DNA of 64,000 nt from Ypsolopha sequella (Eukaryota; Arthropoda; Insecta; Lepidoptera; Ypsolophidae), in the NCBI GenBank assembly GCA_934047225.1, contig OW203991.1, positions 3,720,001 through 3,784,000 of the forward strand, written 5' to 3'. A program made the translations under genes and the position numbers. Positions 45,689-56,511 of the stretch are shown in pieces. Under the pieces are notes generated by a model that was not told the DNA's origin, did not search any database, and worked only from the letters and a program-made list of their open reading frames with translations. The number at the start of each line of letters is the position of its first letter. Position 1 is the stretch's first letter.

Positions 45689-46359
45689 ATACATATTGAA
45701 ATTATATTAAACTTATTTTGATATATCTTGCTGTACAATTATAAAAGGATTAGGTATGTTTTATGTCTATGCAAACTATATTTTATCAATATTTTATCAA
45801 TATGAGTAATTTTGGGAAGTGTGCCTTTTGTCCTTCAAACAAAATGTTTGTTAAAGTGTCGCAGTCGGTCGCATTTGAGTGTTACTTTTTCAGATAAAAC
45901 AAAGCATAGGCTTTCCAAAAAAGTATTTTTTATGGAATCACGTGGCTAGATATCGTACTTTCATTACAAGAGAAGTTTTATTTATAAAAAAATCTTTACC
46001 ACAAACATAAAAAACACTTTAAATGTCAAATCTAATGCATTTCAAAATTAAATCTAGGTAAATTATAAAACTTCATTACCTCCTGTAATAGAATCCATCA
46101 CTATATCACAAACAATCTCACTAAGTACTTTAGATTTTTAGCTTTGAACATGCACTATAAATTCACGAAAAAGCTTCCGCCGTCTAACAAGTTGAACTTT
46201 GGCCTAAAACAACCGGTAAAGTATAAGTCATAGCATCTCGGCGTGTGAGCAGGTACTAAAAGGATCCTTTTAAAAGAGAATCTGACCAATCACAGCTTGT
46301 TTAGGTAAAATTATGTTTTCTGAGTTTATGCCAGCTTTTATCGATTTTTCGCCTGTGTG

Positions 46360-46612
46360 CGCCGTAGGGTCTTCCACGCAGGATACCGGTTGAGGTATTA
46401 ACAGCAGAAGTTCCCGTAAACTCAAAATCCTTGTCAACGGTGCCTAGCACAGGTATATCATGTGGCAAGAGCCAGGTCTCTTGGAGTGCGATGACGTCAC
46501 CTACTTGACAAAGATTTCGTATATTCTCCATTGATCGTTTTAGACCTCTACAGTTAAAACTGATAAGCTTACATGTGCGAGATAGTAATAATGTATTAGT
46601 TGTATTATACAT
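46360..46612 (-). CDS. Element B ORF2, N-terminal endonuclease part
   Basis: Starts ATG at 46612 and overlaps the ORF1 stop by 8 bases. KLISFNCRGLKRSMENI, DVIALQETWLLPHD and TGILRGRPYG are the N (asparagine) and E (QETW) motifs of an AP-type endonuclease. It breaks off in RGRPYGG, where Transib is inserted; the ORF as it now stands runs on into Transib to 46301. Confidence 0.88.
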
Positions 46613-48028
46613 TGTGATTGTGTAATTTTGAGCTACTTAATTTATCATTATCTTCCTTCTTCTCAAAGAAACGCCTAAATGATATTCCATTTGGCCAAAA
46701 ATCGTCATTTAAGAATATTTTCAGCTTATTCAATGGGACATACACTTTATAAGCATCGTAAGTTTTTCTTATACGCATGTTAACTTTATATAATGTGACG
46801 TTCACCTGGGTTTTGCTTTTAATATAATCCGAAATGTCTTCGCCGGTCGTCCTCTTATCAACATTATAAATGAAAAGCGGAATCTTTACGTCGGCCGCTT
46901 TAAATTTGCTCTCAGGCTGCACCGACGCTTTTCCCGTCTTACCGATAAAACGATTTTGTAACCGCCTATTTTGAACAGTAATCCATTCTGCGTTCGGTAG
47001 TTCTTTTTTCCATTCACCAGGCTGTTGTACTACATCCGAAATCCTTTTATCTTCGTTGCTGTTTCGCGCTGTACAGGTTTCCGCCAGGTATAAATCATTA
47101 GCAAGCTCCTGCGTGTGAGTCACAGCGCTAACGACCGATACTCGATCCACCGAAACCGCAGTGTCAATCTCCGCGCGCCTCTGCACTAAACTAGTCCTCG
47201 CCGTCGAAACTGCGGTGGTGAGAGGGGCCTCAGTGACCTTGCCTAGAGTGTCCGTTTCCGTGGGTTTGTTAAAAGACGACAATTCACTGTCTTCGGATAC
47301 ACTCGTGCTTGCGACCGGCTGACCGAACTGCTCTCCGTTCGTATGTCCACGGGACGGTTCGCTGTCCCTTTCGCTATTGCTACCCAAACCAATGCGAGAG
47401 GGAGATGGCAAATTCAAAATTCTGTATTGGTAAGCGGACGCTATTGTTTCCTCTGCAGGTAGGTGACACATACCGGTCGGTCCACTGTCCATTCCATGCT
47501 CCAATGCAAAAGCGCCCCTATTATTGTTTACATTAGGGTTAAAATCACAGTTATCAATGGAGGTCAATTTTAAATTTTCGATTTCCAGTCTAACTCCCTG
47601 TATATCTTCATATGTGGCATAATTTTGCTTAATTGTTTTAATTTCATTTTGCAATAGAAGTATGTCTTTGAGAAGTCTCGTTACATCTACATGATCAAAC
47701 GTTATCGGGGGTAGTTTTGATAACTCTTTAGCCACGAAAATCGGAATAATCTCAGGATCACTGACCTTTAACGCTATTATAATCTCCTCAATGTCCTTCT
47801 GCGGCTTGCCGTCCCTTTTCCTTGTATTTTTTAATTTCGTACACAAAGGAAGCGCTTCAAAAAGCAACGTCTTAGCTTTAAATATATCCTCCTCGGTGAA
47901 CGCCGTTGCACAAATACGCATCAAACTCTCTTCATCCATAATTTGAATTTTATTTTGCAAAAATGCCAACAATTCACAAATCACTACATTGCAATTTTTA
48001 CATTTCACAGCTTTCGACGTCATTGTCA
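46605..48028 (-). CDS. Element B ORF1 (gag-like, RRM-like)
   Basis: The likely start is MTSKAVKCKNCNVVICE at 48028 with a Cys-Cys motif (CKNC), rather than the upstream non-ATG extension. Domains: an N-terminal CxxC segment, an alpha-helical region (MDEESLMRICATAFTEEDIF; PVTFDHVDVTRLLKDI-like), a long Ser/Thr-rich linker, and a C-terminal RNA-binding-like domain (IPLFIYNVDKRTTGEDISDY..FWPNGISFRRFFEKK). This ORF1 type accompanies CR1-group ORF2 proteins and coats the element RNA. No stop interrupts it. Its stop overlaps the ORF2 start by 8 bases, suggesting reinitiation. Confidence 0.82.
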
Positions 48029-48088
48029 ATAAAATACGCGCAGGGGTCGTAGACCCCAACCGATCGGTTCCACGGCTAACGTAACACA
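48029..48088 (-). mobile_element. Element B 5' untranslated start
   Basis: B begins immediately after ATAAT (48089-48093) with tgtgttacgttagccgtgg. Only ~60 bases precede ORF1; whether this is the genuine 5' end is not known. Confidence 0.6.
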
Positions 48089-48921
48089 ATAATATTATCA
48101 GTTACGTCTAAAAGTGCCGTAGAGGTGCCGAGTCCCTTACGAAATCCAGATTGTACGTTCGGAAGAATTTTATTTGTTTCCAGATAGTTGGAAAGTTGTA
48201 GGTGTACGACTTTTTCAATAATTTTGGAAAACACGGGGAGAATGCTTATAGCTCTTAGATCCCGCACATTCGAAGGATTGGAGATTTTTGGAATGGGTTT
48301 GATTAAAGCATTTTTCCAGAGCTCAGGAAAAGTACCTGAGATTATCGATTTATTGACAATTGCAGTAATAGTCCCAATGGTATGTTGTAAAGTTAGTAGT
48401 AGCATATTTAGTGTAATCCCATCTATACCTTTAGCGTTTGTGTCTATATTCCGAATAATATCAGAAATAATCTTTTCATCAACGGGGCTGAGTGCAAATT
48501 CACTTGTTCCATGTTTGTGGAATTCAAAGTAAGTGATATCGGACATAGAAACAAAATTTTCACTGGGAAGATCTAAAAAGTGAGTATTTATTTTTTCTGG
48601 ATCATCGAATTGAGGTGGCAGGGTAACATTTTTACGGTCAAAAGAAACCTGCTCTCTCAGGTGCTTCCACATAGATTTGGGGTCTTTAATATTTTTGTTT
48701 ACGTACTGCGTGAAGTAAGCTTGCTTTTCTCCCTCAATACCATTGACAACAACTTTTTTGAGTGACATGTAATAATCCTTATGGACGACAGACTTAGTCC
48801 TTCGATATCGATCGTGGGCTCTATTTCGAAGTCGCATCATTAACTTAACATTTCTCGTCAACCATGGTATTTCCCTTTCTTTAACTAGTAGACGATACAG
48901 ATTACGATCAGTAATATATTG
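48089..48921 (-). pseudogene. Non-LTR element A, RT N-terminal half
   Basis: REIPWLTRNVKLMMRLRNRA, then SVVHKDYYMSLKK, then NIDTNAKGIDGITLNMLL, RDLRAISILPVFSKIIEKVV and QSGFRKGLGTSTALLDVTDN: the region before and within the RT fingers. It stops where B is inserted; 40232-41881 supplies the rest in frame. The 5' end is truncated at the foldback arm. Confidence 0.85.
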
Positions 48922-49007
48922 ACTAAGGGCCGAAATATATTTCAAGTACAAAATTTTATTTTATTTATTGATTATATTTAAACTTGTATATGTGTTATTA
49001 AAAATAA
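48922..49007. mobile_element. Right arm of the enclosing foldback
   Basis: Reverse complement of 40144-40229 (actaagggccgaaatatatt). Confidence 0.85.
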
Positions 49008-49333
49008 AAAGCTAATAGAGGCATATATTTATGTATTCCTTAGATTAAGACTAAAATTGTACCTTTCCTTTCTTTTAGTCAAATAATTGTTTTGTTCAAT
49101 TTTTCAATGTAGAAACTAGCGAACGACCCGCGGCGTCGCTCGTGTAGATCCTGTTTCTCTTGATCCCGCGGGAATTACCTGAAATGTCTACGTCATACAA
49201 GGAATCTATAGTCCGAATTTAATTTTACTCCAGCTATTTGGTCGCAAGCGTTGATAGATAGGAAGTTTGCAGAAATATGTTTACGTGGTAACTTGCTTTG
49301 TTATTCGTATAGACTAGGAGCGTACAGTCGATA

Positions 49334-49833
49334 ACCCTATGTATCGAGTAACAAGATTGGACCAATTTGTAGTTATGTATACAAAAAAAACTACATCTAA
49401 ATAAATATGGTTGGTTGAACGCAACCTGGAGCATTTTGTTTTTGCTGACTGTACAAAATACTTCAGGTTGCGCCCAGCCAACTCTGTTTATTTTGATGTA
49501 GTTTTTGATTCTACACAACTACGAATTAGTCACATCTTGCTGAAAACGATGGTGAATCAATTTTTTTAAATAAAACGATCTTAGATAAAATCAGGCTGAC
49601 TGACTTTAGTACAAACATAGGACGCGCAAAACTTATTTTTTAACCACATTTTAATACGCTCTATCAAACGTAGTAGGTAGGGCCCTACTTCTTAAGTATA
49701 GACGTGATTTTGTAAATGGAAAAAAAAAATTGCTACTGTAATAAATGCTCCAGGTTGCGCTAGTTGTTTAATTTGGTGTTTTTTTTCTACACATCTCCGA
49801 ATTGATCACATCTTGTTACTCGATACATAGGGT
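49334..49833. mobile_element. 500-bp MITE, TA duplication (mariner-type)
   Basis: Ends accctatgtatcgagtaaca and its mirror, with ~45 bases of imperfect inverted repeat. TA on both sides (49332-49333, 49834-49835). The interior repeats caacctggagcatt / tccaggttgcgc. Confidence 0.8.
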
Positions 49834-49882
49834 TACCCACGGTACGCCCGTAGTCTATTATAGTTGGCTTACTATAATGTTT

Positions 49883-50122
49883 TCTTTTTGAGGGTTCCGT
49901 ACCCGAAGCGAGCCAAACGGGACAATATCACTAATCCTCCGCTGTCTATCTGTCTGTCTGTCCGTCTGTCACAGTACAGCTTTAGGAAGTATCAGTTTCA
50001 ACTTGATATCTCATACGAGGGCCGAGCAAAAGTTAATAGCTCTGTGGTCTTTACAGACGGATGGACAACAAAGTGATCCTATAAGGGTTCCGTTTTTTCA
50101 TTTTGACTTACGGAACCCTAAA
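49883..50122. repeat. Dispersed GGGTTCC-ended repeat
   Basis: It begins tgagggttccgtacccgaag and ends cttacggaaccctaaaaa; it contains ctgtctgtctgtccgtctgt. Confidence 0.65.
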
Positions 50123-50530
50123 AATTCAAGAGAACATATATTTGCGTATCGTTAGTGTAGCGCATCTAAATGCAAATGATTTTTGTTTACATGTGAAAAT
50201 TGTTCGCTGTTGCCTACCCACAGTTGTATTTATAAAGCAACCAGTCGCCTCGATTTTCATACAAACGAATACAAAAACTGTCGTCGTGGTATTTCACGGT
50301 TGGATAATTAGTTCTAACGCTTTATTAGTTTTGACATAATATGCAAAACGTCCTTAGAAACAAACAAACAATATATGATGATTTTGAAGGATTTAAAGAA
50401 GATCAGGAAACGAAAAATTCAAGGTAATTTAAATTTTAATACGTCATCATTGATCCCTCTTAATCAGTAATACTCTTTACCACTGAAATTATGTATTACA
50501 TTTACATCTAGATCTTAAAAGGGCTGGGAA
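50123..50530. other. No feature recognised
   Basis: AT-rich, no domain or repeat ends. Confidence 0.4.
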
Positions 50531-50857
50531 GCAATCCTAGTTCATACAAGCGAAATACCAAAACCATTTGTAAATCATAGATATTCTTAAGGTAGTGGGT
50601 ATTTATTCCGATTGTATTACAGAATATCTAGGTTCCCAAATATATATTTTGAAAGGACACTGATTTAAAGACGCAATTTAAAATTTCCATAGAAAGCTTA
50701 TTATTCTCATATTTCATGTTTAAATCAGTGTTCTTATTTAATATACATTTGGGAACCTAGTTATTCTGTAATGCAATCGGAATAAATACACACTACCTTA
50801 AGAATATATATGATTTACAAATGGTTTTGGTATTTCCTTTGTCTGAACTAGGATTGC
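50531..50857. mobile_element. Foldback element, first of four abutting elements
   Basis: gcaatcctagttcatacaag and ccaaaaccatttgtaaatca are mirrored at the right end, with arms of ~115 bases. Confidence 0.85.
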
Positions 50858-50860
50858 TAA

Positions 50861-51062
50861 GAGCGATATCGCAGCCGGATTGTTAAAAACCCGCCTTTTT
50901 CTAATTAATCGAAACAGAACATTTAAATTCAAAATTCACTCAATAGTTATTTGATAAAACCTTATTACCTATTTATTGTGTAATTCTGCATTCGCAAATT
51001 TTCCATTGTTTCGATTAATTAGAAAAAAGGGGTTATTTCACAATCCGGCTGCGATACCGCTC
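50861..51062. mobile_element. TTAA-type MITE (GAGCGGTTTCGCAGCC), copy 4
   Basis: Starts gagcgatatcgcagccgg, ends ccggctgcgataccgctc at TTAA (51063-51066). Shorter than the copies at 19-20 kb. Confidence 0.82.
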
Positions 51063-51066
51063 TTAA

Positions 51067-51511
51067 GGCCCTACGCATCCAACACAATAATCGTATTAAG
51101 TAATTTTGAACTCAATGATATTGTCAGAAAGTCTACATTAGAACGCTCGCTTCGTGCGCTGCGAGCACGCATAATCGGTAAATTTGCGAGGTTTTTCTGG
51201 AATTTCTGAAAAAGTATTGAGAAATGAATAAAAATGGGTCAATAAGTGTCTTTAGTTATCTGTAAAGAAAATTCAGGAATAGTTTTAAGTCTCTCCGTTG
51301 AACACCTTTGCTATAAACACATTTATTCGCAATTTGAGGAGCTTACTTTGTGATTTTTTCCTATTGAAAAAAGTTAACTCAATTACGTTTTTAGATCAAC
51401 CTGTGTTTAGAGTATATCCTCTTTTGTAACATATATTTAAATTGTATTTGATGGAGATATCGAACTGACAATATTAATTAAACAAAATGCTCATTTTGGA
51501 ATGGCAGGGCC
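51067..51511. mobile_element. TTAA-type MITE (GGCCCT family), copy 2
   Basis: ggccctacgcatccaacac to ggaatggcagggcc, bounded by TTAA at 51063-51066 and 51512-51515. Close match to 14106-14543. Confidence 0.85.
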
Positions 51512-51515
51512 TTAA

Positions 51516-51920
51516 GTCGATATGCGAAAAAAATACGGGTGTTTCTTTTCTGTGTATTTCCTGAAATACACGGAAAATTTTAATAAATTTCTGGTATATG
51601 CATTTTGACTATTATAATCTAGGGTTTTAAAATTGGAAAACATGTTTGGATAAATTTTCCTCAATAGAAATAATTGTTGAAATGAGGTCTTCAAATACAC
51701 TTTTTCTCCTCGTTTCACGAATAGGAACTCAACCATATTTTATTAGGTGTATTTCAACAATATCTAGAGATTTGATATTTTAAATTTTGCTAGCTATTTT
51801 AGTTTTTTTAATAAAAATATAAAACTAACTTTTTTTCCTTTTGCCCTGAATCCGGACCCTTCGCACTGCACGATTTTTCGCTTGGAGTGACAGTGACAAA
51901 AATAAAATTCGCATAGCCTC
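51516..51920. mobile_element. TTAA-type MITE (GAGGCTATGCG family), copy 2
   Basis: gtcgatatgcgaaaaaaata to aattcgcatagcctc, TTAA at 51512-51515 and 51921-51924. Reverse orientation to 24935-25345. Confidence 0.82.
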
Positions 51921-52002
51921 TTAATACACGAGAGTCTAATAGGATAAGGCTAAGCGTAGACAGAGGTACAAAGCTAAGTCTAAATCTCAAACCAAATGAA
52001 AA

Positions 52003-52115
52003 ACTAAGACGGAGTTTACTTCATGTAATGGGTGAAGCAGGCCAAAAGACACAACATGCGCAATCTGTCTCAGTTTTACTGCACTTCAATGTCGACAGCC
52101 TACGTCTTGAGTTTT
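52003..52115. repeat. Small dispersed repeat
   Basis: Matches the insertion at 26998-27195 (gaagcaggccaaaaga, catgcgcaatctgtctcagt). Ends actaagacgga / ctacgtcttgag suggest inverted termini. Confidence 0.6.
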
Positions 52116-52119
52116 TATT

Positions 52120-53640
52120 TGGTCTGAGATCTAGGTTTCTGTTTTTGTGCCTACCCGCTATAAGGATTTTGTCATTAAAAAGATAGGTGGTCCCCCCTCT
52201 ATGGGAGATAAAAAATTTATAGAACTGCTTAGAATGAGATTTCTTACCGGCTAATTTCGATTTGTCAATTGCCCACTCGTAACTGCCCATTTAGTTATTT
52301 CACTGCTCAGTATTTATTAAATGATCCATTTTATTATTTTTTACGACTCATTTTTGTTTACTTTACTGCTAAGTTTTAACTGCCGAACTTGTTAATAAAT
52401 ATGCATTTTGTAATTTTTAACTTACCAAAACTACTATATACAACTGCCGCTTTAAATCAGTGTCGGTAGATAATACGGCTTGTAAATAAGGCCAGGCACT
52501 CCCAAAAAGTTTCGGTCGATCGTTTATTGTTCGAGCATACGTCCATCTCTGACGCACGCATATATAGTGTGATAGAGATAGATATACCACCGAACAATAT
52601 TCGATCGAATTTTTCACTTTGTAGTAGGCCCTAAGATGGTTGACTGATAAATACTTTAGCAGTGCGAGCGTTTCGCTGTAACTTTTAAAACTTTGCGGAA
52701 CTCGAGTCCAACAAGTTCATGAATAGTTTGATTAAGTTTTCGTCGTCTTTAGAATCCTGTAGAAATTAAATTCGACAGGCAAAAGGATTGCACGTGCCAT
52801 CTCTACCTTGAATTTAACAAACTGAAAGGGGCTTAGTATAAATTATAAGCTTTTACCATAGACGGACAAAGAAAAATGCGGATGGAGTCGCCGCTAAGCA
52901 CTGAACCATAATAGCAATGGCGGTGGCGGTTTGTAAGTATGTGAGTAGACTTACTATGATGTGAAAGTGTGCGTGCCGGGCTCGTATATGCAAGCAGGAA
53001 GACTTACTATGGATGCTTCAGTTTTTGATTAGCGAAACTCCGTCCGCCTTTTTTGTCCGTCCTTTTACGTTGAAATTTCAACTAACTTTCTACCTCTCTT
53101 ACAGAATAATGTATGAGGCAAAAATATAACCCTCCTTTTAAGGCTTATACAAGTAATGTCTAGAACCTGTGAAATCTGAAACTCTCAAATCGACCATAAA
53201 ATAATCCCTGATGACATAAGGGATTCCACTTTTGCTTGATAGTCTAACCAGCTCTCCTTTTAGCAATTTTCCAGACGCCGCCGCATCGTAAAATATTTTA
53301 TTGGTTCACTAACAACTCGCTTTGGCTTCTTTTCTCCACTTCATTTAATCTATGCAGCAGAGTCTGAAATCGCGAAAAAATATGACTGTTCCACACATTT
53401 TGGCCAAGTAGTTGGTATGTATTTTTCGCGGCTTATGGGTTGGCTTTGTATGATATCTAGCTATGTAACAAATTATTTTTTAATTGTAAATATTTTTTGA
53501 AATTTAACATTATATTATATTGTTGTCTGTAATCTAGCTACAAGTGCTTACTTTAAAATATTTGTGTGCTTTAAGGTGAAACATAGAGAGGCCATTTTAA
53601 AATTATATCCTATTGTTGTACCTATGTTTGAGAAATAATT
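52120..53640. other. Unassigned DNA
   Basis: Several short ORFs, none with a recognisable domain; no repeat ends seen. Confidence 0.4.
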
Positions 53641-53651
53641 TAATAATAATA

Positions 53652-53801
53652 ATATTAAAATAAATTATGAATATAAATAAAAAAGTATTACTTGTAATCG
53701 ATATATATTTCGACCCACTTGTGGTCGTCGTCAGTGGGTGAAATGTATATCGATTACAAGTAATACTTTTTTATTTATATTCATAATTTATTTTAAAATA
53801 A
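53652..53801. mobile_element. Foldback element
   Basis: Arms aaaaaagtattacttgtaatcg are mirrored. On the minus strand the centre has CTGACGA, then GACC..GGTC and GAAAT, but flanking stem I does not pair convincingly. Confidence 0.75.
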
Positions 53802-53829
53802 TTAAAAGCTAAAAAGGCTTTAAAATAAT

Positions 53830-54080
53830 ATTTATTCAAATAATAATAATAAACACTTTATTGCACACAAAAACACAGATAAATACAGATTTCAGAGAAA
53901 TACAGGGCAAAGGCGGACTTATTTCATTTTCAATTATGAATATTTTTCGTGTTTGCAGCGACAATAAGTCCAAAAACCACATGCAGATACGTTTCGAAGT
54001 ATTAAGGCGCTACGGAAAAAAAATCGACACTTTTAGAACTTGCATATCTACTTCAGTAAATAATGTTTTATTTTGATAAA
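53830..54080 (-). mobile_element. Probable non-LTR 3' end
   Basis: aataataataataaacactttattgcac is a reverse-strand poly(A)/AATAAA-like tail typical of insect retroelements. The interior is decayed. Confidence 0.45.
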
Positions 54081-54119
54081 ATAGTACATTATTGTTGGAA
54101 TCTTTTTTAGTGATCTGTT

Positions 54120-54590
54120 AAACAGAAATCCCATGGCTTAATATTTAAAAGGTTTTTTTCAGAGAATTTACGTCATTTTAGGACATAGTTTTCATTATTT
54201 TGGTAGATAAATTAACCATCATTTTTTATGAATTGTCCAGTATGACGTCACTTGAGAATTTTAAACATTACATTGATTGTGATGTGTGATTGCTTATAAA
54301 AAAAGTGATCTGTCTCTGTCTGTCTACTCATCTGTCATCCAGCTGTCAAATTAGTCGGAAGAAAATTATTATAAATTTATCTTGATAGCAAAGGACACAT
54401 TTCTAAACAGCCATTTCTCAAGTGACGTCACACGAAGGCAAATGAAAGATGCAGCTTTTTCGCAAAAATATCCATCATCTTGAGGTTCTTTAGGCCACAA
54501 GTTCTAAAAAACGGCTTATTAAACCTAAATCTCGAAATGGTTTTCGAATTAACACATTTTAACATAATTTAATCTAAGCGAATTCGACAA
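54120..54590. repeat. Paralogous block, copy 2 (uninterrupted)
   Basis: Matches 32740-34065 without the retroelement insertion; an empty-site reference for 33006-33830. Confidence 0.8.
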
Positions 54591-54865
54591 ATTCGGCTCG
54601 ATAGAAATATTTATTGAAATGAGGTCTTTTTCGACACCAATTCTCCTGGTTTGACAATTTAGAATGACATATGGACTGCAATATTTTATTAGATGGGTTT
54701 TAACTGTATCTAGGACCTGGTTAAACGAAATTTTGATAGCAACTTTAGTACATTTTATATTAATAAAAAACTGACCTTTTGCTACTTTACCACGAATCCG
54801 TCCCTCTCGCATTGAGGGTTTTTTCGCATATTGAGTAACAGGGACGCAAACTTAAACATATCGCC
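54590..54865. mobile_element. Diverged TTAA-type MITE relative (24935 family)
   Basis: Shares tcgatagaaatatttattga and gcattgagggttttttcgca. Right end at TTAA (54866-54869). Confidence 0.6.
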
Positions 54866-55019
54866 TTAAAAGAACAAACAGAGAGATATGATGACATACT
54901 GACACGTTGCCGGCTGATGACGATAGTCGTGTTTGTGCGTCGGCACTTTACGCACACATGCGAGGGTCACGGCCGTTGCTTTTTGCACGTGATTCTGCGT
55001 ACACGCTTTTAATTTTACA

Positions 55020-55095
55020 TCATATACGGGCAACGCCCGGCCCGCGGGCCGGATACGGCCCGTACCGGCTTTTGAACCGGCCCGCGGAACATCGT
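55020..55095. repeat. hAT-like MITE core fragment
   Basis: cggcccgcgggccggatacg..gaaccggcccgcgg resembles the core at 16140-16200. Confidence 0.45.
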
Positions 55096-55539
55096 AATAT
55101 TTTTGGTACACTCTGCAAGAGCTGAGTGAGATCTGAATAAAGCGACAAAAATTAACTTTCACCATAAATGATGTTCAGTCCTTTTCGACACACTTCTTAC
55201 ATACTAGATTGCGGTGTGTGGAAGGATTGAATAACTAACATGTCGATAGCCACAGTTTTCTAGCATTAACGTATTGCGGCCGTAACATTTTGCTACTCTG
55301 ATAAAATTTTATGTAGAGATGGTTCCAATTGAACTGCAAACTTCAAGAAAACATCAAGTTAAAGATCTACAACCCTCGATTTCGTTAACTTCCAAAAATT
55401 TGATCCGCATCTTTGAAAACGTTGCCCATACCTGATTTACATTGTTATACAATGATAAGCAACCATCCACGTTGGTGATAATAGGTAACGAGTGAGATAT
55501 CGCTTAATTTGTCACTTTCTTATCAATGAAGGTCAAGGT

Positions 55540-55650
55540 GTGAATTTCGGCCAGACATTATACGCAGCAACAGCGGTTAGACCTCTTAATCCTCAGATCC
55601 AGGTTCCGATCCTGCCGGACAACAATGCACCAATTAGGTTTTCAGAATGT
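55540..55650 (+). mobile_element. Degenerate tRNA-derived SINE
   Basis: gcggttagacctcttaatcc, ccaggttccgatcctgccgg and caatgcaccaattaggtttt parallel the 20883-21010 SINE. Confidence 0.5.
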
Positions 55651-55734
55651 ATTTTTATATTTAGTATTCAGACTCGAAAATTTTAGGATAATTTATACTG
55701 TAAGGTGTGACTCCTTGATGGAACTTCATTCTAA

Positions 55735-55933
55735 CACTAATCAAAGTCTTCTTGTACGAGTTCCACTATTTTATTTACTTAATTATTGCGACTAGTTTCG
55801 TCTATTTGACATCGTCGGGCTGATTGGACAGCCATTCCAATCAGCCCGACGATGTCAAATAGACGAAACTAGTCTCAATAATTAAGTAAATAAAATAGTG
55901 GAACTCGTACAAGAAGACTTTGATAAGTGTTAA
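55735..55933. mobile_element. Near-perfect foldback element with hammerhead-like motifs
   Basis: Arms of ~95 bases (tcaaagtcttcttgtacgag mirrored) around a ~10-base loop. The motif is in both arms (minus strand 55787-55822; plus strand 55843-55876). Confidence 0.88.
55843..55876 (+). ncRNA. Candidate hammerhead ribozyme (core variant)
   Basis: AGC, CCGACGA (55846-55852), GTC-AAATA-GAC stem II, GAAA (55865-55868), palindromic ACTAGT, GTC (55872-55874). The box has C for U at position 2; in the left arm the triplet is followed by GC, which pairs with the preceding GC. Confidence 0.42.
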
Positions 55934-56012
55934 TTTTAGGATAAACTGCCCTTGGTCGAACTAGTTTTGAAGTCCTGCAACGCAGAAGAGAGCCGGTAGG
56001 TTAGGTTAGAAG

Positions 56013-56503
56013 TAGGGTTGCCAACTTTAGGAATGAGATTTTCGGGATTTAATGTAATAAAGATCGGGACAACCAAAATAAAATCGGGACTTCTATAAAA
56101 TAAAAAAGTTCGAAGATTTCACTAACTAAAAATATTTCAATCAATAATATAAGTATTTTGTGAATTTTCCTGAATAATAATCATGAACATATTTAGCATA
56201 GTATAATAATTACTTACCTTAACTTAAATTTAGTCTATGCTAAAATTAAATTATATCTGATGATATTGAACTAGACAAATTACCTACGTTAAATTTTTGT
56301 TCTTAAATGAATATTTTTTTTGGTATATATTTTATACATTTCCGTACGTAATCCAAAAATTCAGAACATGTTAGTTGAATGAAAAATTGGTAAATGTTGA
56401 AAATCGGAACAACTACCGTCCCGCTAGCGCCGTTGTCGGGACACGGGACACAGGGGCCTGAAATCGGGATATCCCGATTAAATCGGGACAGTTGGCAACC
56501 CTA
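56013..56503. mobile_element. hAT-type MITE, exact 8-bp duplication
   Basis: Perfect 13-bp ends TAGGGTTGCCAAC / GTTGGCAACCCTA. GTTAGAAG at 56005-56012 and 56504-56511. The interior repeats aatcgggac words. Confidence 0.92.
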
Positions 56504-56511
56504 GTTAGAAG

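Larger units (their letters stand above)
44609..46359. mobile_element. Transib DNA transposon, internally deleted, TSD CGGCG
   Basis: The ~36-bp inverted ends start CACACAGGCGAAAAATCGAT with one mismatch. The target duplication is CGGCG (44604-44608, 46360-46364; plus strand cgccg). Removing the 1751-bp element and one duplication restores the element B frame exactly. A 5-bp GC-rich duplication and CACA ends fit Transib, the superfamily to which RAG1 is related. An internal transposase remnant agrees. Confidence 0.85.

Noticed and set aside
53652..53801. Hammerhead in the foldback centre
   Set aside because: Box and GAAA are present on the minus strand but stem I does not pair; kept only as a possible relative.
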